Origin: Sphaerisporangium flaviroseum
Lineage (GTDB): Bacteria > Actinomycetota > Actinomycetes > Streptosporangiales > Streptosporangiaceae
Length of the DNA: 64,000 bases
Reading direction: 5' to 3'
NCBI RefSeq assembly: GCF_039537005.1
Contig: NZ_BAAAZR010000040.1
Span: 1-64,000 of the forward strand
Part shown: positions 59,727 through 64,000 of the stretch, piece after piece
Numbering within the stretch: the stretch's first letter is position 1
How the letters are laid out: each line of letters opens with the position of its first letter
The notes under the pieces: model-generated
What the model was told of the DNA's origin: nothing
Seen by the model: only the letters and a program-made list of their open reading frames with translations
Databases searched by the model: none
Made by a program: the position numbers and the translations under genes

Positions 59727-61075
59727 AGCTGGAAACCCTGCTCAGGGAGACGCTGCGTGATTGGTCCACGGAGGCCGTGGTGCCCCATGACCTCGCCGAC
59801 CGTGCTCTTCGCGGCCGGTCCCGGTTTCGCCCGAACTTCATCGCGTCGGCCGCGGTGGTGACGGCGGCCGTGGTCGCCGCAAGCGTGCTCGTCCCAAGAG
59901 TGCTGCCGACCATCGGACAGGACGACGGGCCCGCCGCCGCGGTGGCCACCGGGTCTCCGAAGTCGTCCTCGGAAGCCACGACGCGACCCGTCGCGGCGCC
60001 AACTCCTGTGTCGCCCGACGCGCTGCCGCGGTCACTTGCGATACACGCCGACACGGAGGGCTCCCGGCCGAAGAAACTGATCGCGGCAGGCAGGGTCGTC
60101 GTCTCGGCCTACAAGGTCTGGGAACAGGAGAAGATCGGCGACAAGAGCGATCGCCGCCACGACACCTGGTTCCTCTACAACTCCGAGACAGGTACGTACG
60201 AGCAGACCGGCTGGGGAGTGCTCGACGTGGCTCCCGGTATGAAGCTCGCGGCCGTGCTGGAGCGCGACCTGCCCGCTCGCCGGATCGGAGTGCTGGACAT
60301 GGCCACTCGCGAGGTCGTCAAGTGGATCGACCTCGATCACCCCGTGGCCGACGTCGCCTGGTCTCCCGACGGCACCAAGGTGCTCGCCACCTCCTACGAG
60401 AAGGATCCCACGATCCGTACCCATCTCTCCGCCGACGGGAACAGCTGGACGCAACCCGACGATGGGCGCACTGGCTTCAACGTCATCGACGTGACGTCGG
60501 GCTCGGCTTCGTTCCATCCCGTGCCGAGGGATGCCAAGAGGGGTCCGGCGTGGTCGGGAAACCCATTCAGATGGTTCGACGATGGCACGCTGATCTGGGA
60601 GATCAACGGCATGAGGGCCACTGCTAACGATCCGCAGAAGCTGTTCTACGATCTTGAGGGGCGCCGGCACGACGCGCCCGAGGGCCTGCTCGAGACCTAC
60701 ACGGAGGCGGGCACCTCGCCGAACGGGGCGCTGTACGCCGGCCGGCCCGCTCTTCCCGACCGCGGTGGTGAGGCGGTTCGGGTGGATGTGGACAAGCTCA
60801 CCAGAGAACTGGCGGCTGCCCCGAAGGGCCCGGAGACCGCCGTCACGGACGTCGCCACCGGAAAGGTCGTCGGCCGGCAGCAGATGCTCCAGCTCCGGGC
60901 ATGGGCGGACGACGAGCACCTGATCGCGCTCCAGTGCGTGGGGAAGTGTGAGGACGAGTTCGACTCCTACCTGGTGCTGGTCACCGTCGACGGAACCAAG
61001 AGCGTCCGGCTCTCGGGCGCCATGGAGAACTTCCAGCACCCGGGGAGCTGGTACCCACTTCTCACCCGCAGATGA
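59723..61075 (+). CDS. Membrane-anchored propeller-like protein, putative anti-sigma partner
   Basis: 450 residues. A short cytoplasmic N-terminus (~38 residues, LETLLRETLRDWSTEAVVPH), one membrane helix (~40-58, FIASAAVVTAAVVAASVLV), a Ser/Thr/Pro stalk, then an extracellular region with beta-propeller features (DVAWSPDGTKVLATSYEKD, LPARRIGVLDMATREVVKW). SigE-family sigma genes are often followed by such proteins. The short N-terminus may bind the sigma factor, but no ZAS zinc motif is present. Function is inferred from coupling only. Confidence 0.7.
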   Translation: MKLETLLRETLRDWSTEAVVPHDLADRALRGRSRFRPNFIASAAVVTAAVVAASVLVPRVLPTIGQDDGPAAAVATGSPKSSSEATTRPVAAPTPVSPDALPRSLAIHADTEGSRPKKLIAAGRVVVSAYKVWEQEKIGDKSDRRHDTWFLYNSETGTYEQTGWGVLDVAPGMKLAAVLERDLPARRIGVLDMATREVVKWIDLDHPVADVAWSPDGTKVLATSYEKDPTIRTHLSADGNSWTQPDDGRTGFNVIDVTSGSASFHPVPRDAKRGPAWSGNPFRWFDDGTLIWEINGMRATANDPQKLFYDLEGRRHDAPEGLLETYTEAGTSPNGALYAGRPALPDRGGEAVRVDVDKLTRELAAAPKGPETAVTDVATGKVVGRQQMLQLRAWADDEHLIALQCVGKCEDEFDSYLVLVTVDGTKSVRLSGAMENFQHPGSWYPLLTRR

Positions 61076-61078
61076 CCC

Positions 61079-61831
61079 CTAGATCAGCCGGGCGAAGTGG
61101 TTCTGCGGCTTGCGGATCACCAGGGTGACCTCGTCGCGGGTCGCGGGCAGGCGGTCGCCGGAGAGCCTTTCGACGACCCGGCACGCGACCCGTACGAGCT
61201 TGGCGTGCGGGCCGCGCAGGGCGGGCCCGGAGAACCCCGAGTAGTCCTCGGCGATCATCAGCCCGCGCATCAGGCAGTATGAGTGGATGCCCTCGCGGGA
61301 CGCCACCTGCTCGTATATCGCCGGCAGGGGCCCCACGGCGCCCTCGGGGGCGAACCTCGGCCACAGGGGCCGGCGCAGCCATCCCGGCAGGAACCGGTCG
61401 CAGAACCCGTACGCCGAGGTGCGGTCACGCATTCTGATCAGCAGCAGGCCCCCCGGGCGCAGGGCGTTGACCATGCGGTCGAGCACGAGCTCGGCGTGCC
61501 GGACGCGTTCGAGCAGGAAGGCCACGTGCACGACGTCGAAGGTGCGGGGCAGTAGCGGCGCGGCGCGGAGATCGCCGAGGAACCGCCCATCGAGGTCGGT
61601 GCGGCGCTGGATCGAGGCCCTCACCACGGGAAGATCCTCGTCGATGCCCGTGATGCGGGTCTCGACGCGATCGATGTCGATGGTGTCACCGCGCCCGCAT
61701 CCGGCGATCAGGACGTCGAGCCGCCGGCCGAGCTGCTCTGTCCACAGCTCACGGATGCGGTGGCTGAACACGTCGCCTTGGGTAGCCGGCCACCATCGAA
61801 CCTCTGACATGTGACTCAGCGTAGTCATCAT
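61079..61831 (-). CDS. Class I SAM-dependent methyltransferase
   Basis: 250 residues; starts at 61828 or 61810 are also possible. Motif I is VLIAGCGRGDTIDID (variant of the E/DxGxGxG loop), followed by GIDEDLPVVRAS, then VHVAFLLERVRHAELVLDRM and NALRPGGLLLIRMRD as post-motif regions. The C-terminal half (FLPGWLRRPLWPRFAPEG) suggests membrane association or a lipid/quinone-like substrate, but this cannot be settled. Convergent with the propeller-like gene, three bases apart. Confidence 0.8.
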   Translation of the reverse strand: MMTTLSHMSEVRWWPATQGDVFSHRIRELWTEQLGRRLDVLIAGCGRGDTIDIDRVETRITGIDEDLPVVRASIQRRTDLDGRFLGDLRAAPLLPRTFDVVHVAFLLERVRHAELVLDRMVNALRPGGLLLIRMRDRTSAYGFCDRFLPGWLRRPLWPRFAPEGAVGPLPAIYEQVASREGIHSYCLMRGLMIAEDYSGFSGPALRGPHAKLVRVACRVVERLSGDRLPATRDEVTLVIRKPQNHFARLI

Positions 61832-62205
61832 CTGCCCTTCTGTAGTCCATTCACTTTACGAAAGGGCCGTACTTCGCAGCCAGAGGCTCGCTGTCACCGC
61901 GCGGTTGGCGCTGCCGCCACCCCGACGGTTTGTGACGAACCCGGTCTGATCGGGCGGACAGGTGGTTCTCGGCATGGCAGGCCCGGGGGGGAAGTAGCCT
62001 TGGGGTGACCCCGGTGATCCGACGAACCCGGGGTCGCGCGTGTCGCCGTACACAACCGCGTACGAACGTAGGCGGTATACGGAGCGGTCCGCGGCCGTGT
62101 ACCGGCGCGCGCGGTAGTGGGTCGCCACGTGGGATGTTCGAAAGCCGGGCAGGCGGTCCGCGAGGCGAACCAGAAGGCGGGCATGACCATGTGGGGGCAT
62201 TTCTA
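61832..62205. other. 374-bp region between methyltransferase and mfd
   Basis: It holds the divergent promoters of the methyltransferase and mfd. GGGGG lies about ten bases before the mfd ATG. I found no small gene, terminator or complete SOS box. A single TGTTCGAA (62135) is only half of an actinobacterial LexA site. Confidence 0.5.
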
Positions 62206-64000
62206 ATGAGTCTTTCCGGACTGCTCGACCTTGTCGTCGCCGAACCACAGCTGGCCGGGGCCCTGGAACGCGCGGGTGAGGACGTCAACCTGGTCGCGCC
62301 GCCCGCGCTGCGGCCGTTCGCGGTCGCCGCCCTCGCGCGAAACCGCCCCGTGCTCGCCGTCACGGCGACGGCGCGGGAGGCGGAGGACCTCGCCGCGGCC
62401 CTCACCGGCCTCGTCGGCGAGCACTCCGTCGCCGTCTTCCCCGCCTGGGAGACGCTGCCGCACGAGCGCCTCTCACCACGCAGCGACACGGTGGGCCAGC
62501 GCCTGGCCGTGCTGCGCAGGCTGGCCCACCCCGTCGCCGGCGACGAGGCCGCGGGCCCGCTGAGCGTCGTCGTGGCCCCGATCCGTGCGGTGCTCCAGCC
62601 GCTCGTCACCGGGCTCGGCGACCTGGAGCCGGTACGGCTGCGCTCGGGGGACGACGCCGACCTCGAAGAGGTGGTCGAACGCCTCGTGGGCAACGGCTAT
62701 CACCGGGTCGACATGGTGGAGAAGCGCGGCGAGGTGGCGGTGCGAGGCGGCCTGCTCGACGTGTTCCCGCCCACCGAGGAGCACCCCCTGCGCCTGGAGT
62801 TCTGGGGCGACACCATCGAGGAGATCCGCTGGTTCAAGGTCGCCGACCAGCGCTCGCTCGAAGTGGCCGAGGGCGGCCTGTTCGCCGCCCCGTGCCGGGA
62901 GCTTCTTCTCGACGAGCAGGTCAGGCAGCGGGCCGCCGACCTCGCCGAAGAGCATCCGGCGTTGAGGGAGATCCTCGACCAGATGGCCGATGGCATCCCG
63001 GTCGAGGGCATGGAGGCGTTCGCGCCCGTGCTCGTCGACGGCATGGACCTGCTGCTCGACCATCTTCCGGCCCGCGCGTCGGTGTTCGTCTGCGATCCCG
63101 AGCGGATCCGCACCCGCGCGATCGAGTTGGTGCACACGAGCCAGGAGTTCCTCGAAGCATCGTGGATCAACGCGGCGGCCGGAGGCGAGGCCCCGATCGA
63201 TCTCGGGGCCGCGGCCTTCCGCAGCCTCCCGGAGATCCGCCACCAGGCCCGCGAGCTCGGCCAGTCGTGGTGGACCATCGCGCCGTTCGCCACCACCGAC
63301 CGGGCCGATGAGGCCGACCGGACCGGCGGCCCGGGCGGCATCCAGGACGGCGACGTGTACGGCGAGAGCGAGATCGTCGAGCTCACGGCCCGCGAGGCGG
63401 AGTCGTACCGCGGGGACACCCAGCGCGCCCTCGGCGACATCAAGGGGTGGCTCGGCGACGGGCGCGCGGTCGTGCTGCTCAGCGAGGGCCACGGCCCCGC
63501 AGAGCGCATCGTCGAGCTGCTCAAAGGCGTCGACGTCGCCGCCCGGCTCGTGCCCGCCCTCGACGCCGCTCCCGTCAAGGACGTCGTGCACGTCACCACC
63601 GGCCGTGTGGAGCACGGCTTCGTCAGCGACACCGTGGCCGTTCTCACCCATCTCGACCTGGTCGGGCAGAAGGCCTCCACCAAGGACATGCGCCGGCTGC
63701 CGTCCCGCCGAAGGAACATGGTCGACCCGCTGCAGCTCAAGGTCGGCGACTACGTCGTCCACGGCCAGCACGGCGTCGGGCGGTATGTCGAGATGGTCCA
63801 GCGGTCGGTCCAGGGCGCCACGCGCGAGTACCTCGTGATCGAGTACGCCAAGGGCGACCGGCTGTACGTGCCGACCGACCAGCTCGACGAGGTCACGCGG
63901 TACGTCGGCGGCGAGTCGCCCACGCTCAACCGCATGGGCGGCGCCGACTGGGCCAAGGCCAAATCGCGGGCCAAGAAGGCCGTCAAGGAGATCGCGGGCG
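62206..64000 (+). CDS. mfd: Transcription-repair coupling factor Mfd, N-terminal 598 codons (truncated by window end)
   Basis: The frame is open from ATG 62206 to the window end. The UvrB-like N-terminal domains appear as MSLSGLLDLVVAEPQL, VFPAWETLPHERLSP, DTVGQRLAVLRRL, and GEVAVRGGLLDVFPPTEEHPLRLEFWGD. The RNA polymerase interaction domain is present near codons 500-560 (LKVGDYVVHGQHGVGRYVEM, YAKGDRLYVPTDQLDEVTRYVG). The DNA translocase begins past ADWAKAKSRAKKAVKEIAG and lies outside. Mfd removes stalled RNA polymerase and recruits UvrA. It marks the return to conserved backbone after the accessory region. Confidence 0.97.
   Translation, partial: MSLSGLLDLVVAEPQLAGALERAGEDVNLVAPPALRPFAVAALARNRPVLAVTATAREAEDLAAALTGLVGEHSVAVFPAWETLPHERLSPRSDTVGQRLAVLRRLAHPVAGDEAAGPLSVVVAPIRAVLQPLVTGLGDLEPVRLRSGDDADLEEVVERLVGNGYHRVDMVEKRGEVAVRGGLLDVFPPTEEHPLRLEFWGDTIEEIRWFKVADQRSLEVAEGGLFAAPCRELLLDEQVRQRAADLAEEHPALREILDQMADGIPVEGMEAFAPVLVDGMDLLLDHLPARASVFVCDPERIRTRAIELVHTSQEFLEASWINAAAGGEAPIDLGAAAFRSLPEIRHQARELGQSWWTIAPFATTDRADEADRTGGPGGIQDGDVYGESEIVELTAREAESYRGDTQRALGDIKGWLGDGRAVVLLSEGHGPAERIVELLKGVDVAARLVPALDAAPVKDVVHVTTGRVEHGFVSDTVAVLTHLDLVGQKASTKDMRRLPSRRRNMVDPLQLKVGDYVVHGQHGVGRYVEMVQRSVQGATREYLVIEYAKGDRLYVPTDQLDEVTRYVGGESPTLNRMGGADWAKAKSRAKKAVKEIAG

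Noticed and set aside
62120..62205. LexA (SOS) box upstream of mfd
   Set aside because: Only a half site (TGTTCGAA) is seen; the CGAAC-N4-GTTCG dyad is absent.

Overview
High-GC actinomycete chromosome. The order metG-tatD-rpfB-ksgA-ispE-ABC-F, then tRNA-Gln-glmU-prs-rplY-pth, and finally mfd is a conserved actinobacterial backbone. Scr1/DUF397 regulators, an AfsR-type SARP, SigE-family sigma factors, secreted FG-GAP proteins and many GTG starts suggest a filamentous genus of the Streptosporangiales type (for example Nonomuraea or Streptosporangium). That taxonomic placement is inference.

Region 1 (1-31.3 kb) is mostly housekeeping. It holds the end of a protein mannosyltransferase, a GT-C membrane protein, a GT2 glycosyltransferase, metG, tatD, rpfB, ksgA, ispE, an ABC-F ATPase, a MarR/trans-aconitate methyltransferase divergon, a VOC protein, a CYTH-CHAD protein, a NUDIX-phosphatase/ppk pair, a TetR/desaturase pair, tRNA-Gln, glmU, prs, rplY and pth. 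Two paralogous Ser/Thr kinase + secreted FG-GAP cassettes lie on the minus strand on either side of ksgA.

Region 2 (31.4-59.0 kb) is accessory and separates pth from mfd. Its left part is one operon: a polyprenyl-phosphate sugar transferase, cysQ, cysD, a 24-codon small ORF and cysN. Its right part holds three sulfotransferases, a GT2 enzyme, a WecG/TagA enzyme, a flippase, an O-antigen ligase/polymerase-like protein, a Wzz-like protein, a kinase-fold phosphotransferase, a GH26 glycosidase and cysC. Together these can activate sulfate to PAPS, build a lipid-linked glycan, sulfate it, flip it, polymerise it and trim it. I read this as a sulfated exopolysaccharide locus with its own PAPS supply. 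A block at 36.1-45.7 kb splits it: an ISL3 element with 8-bp target duplications, a WhiJ-like regulatory triad, two GNATs, a MarR, an ECF sigma remnant, an AfsR-like regulator and a D-Ala-D-Ala dipeptidase. The right half is unusually rich in short tandem repeats inside genes and just past stop codons.

Region 3 (59.0-64.0 kb) holds a SigE-family sigma factor translationally coupled to a membrane-anchored propeller-like protein, a methyltransferase, and the first 598 codons of mfd, which runs off the window.
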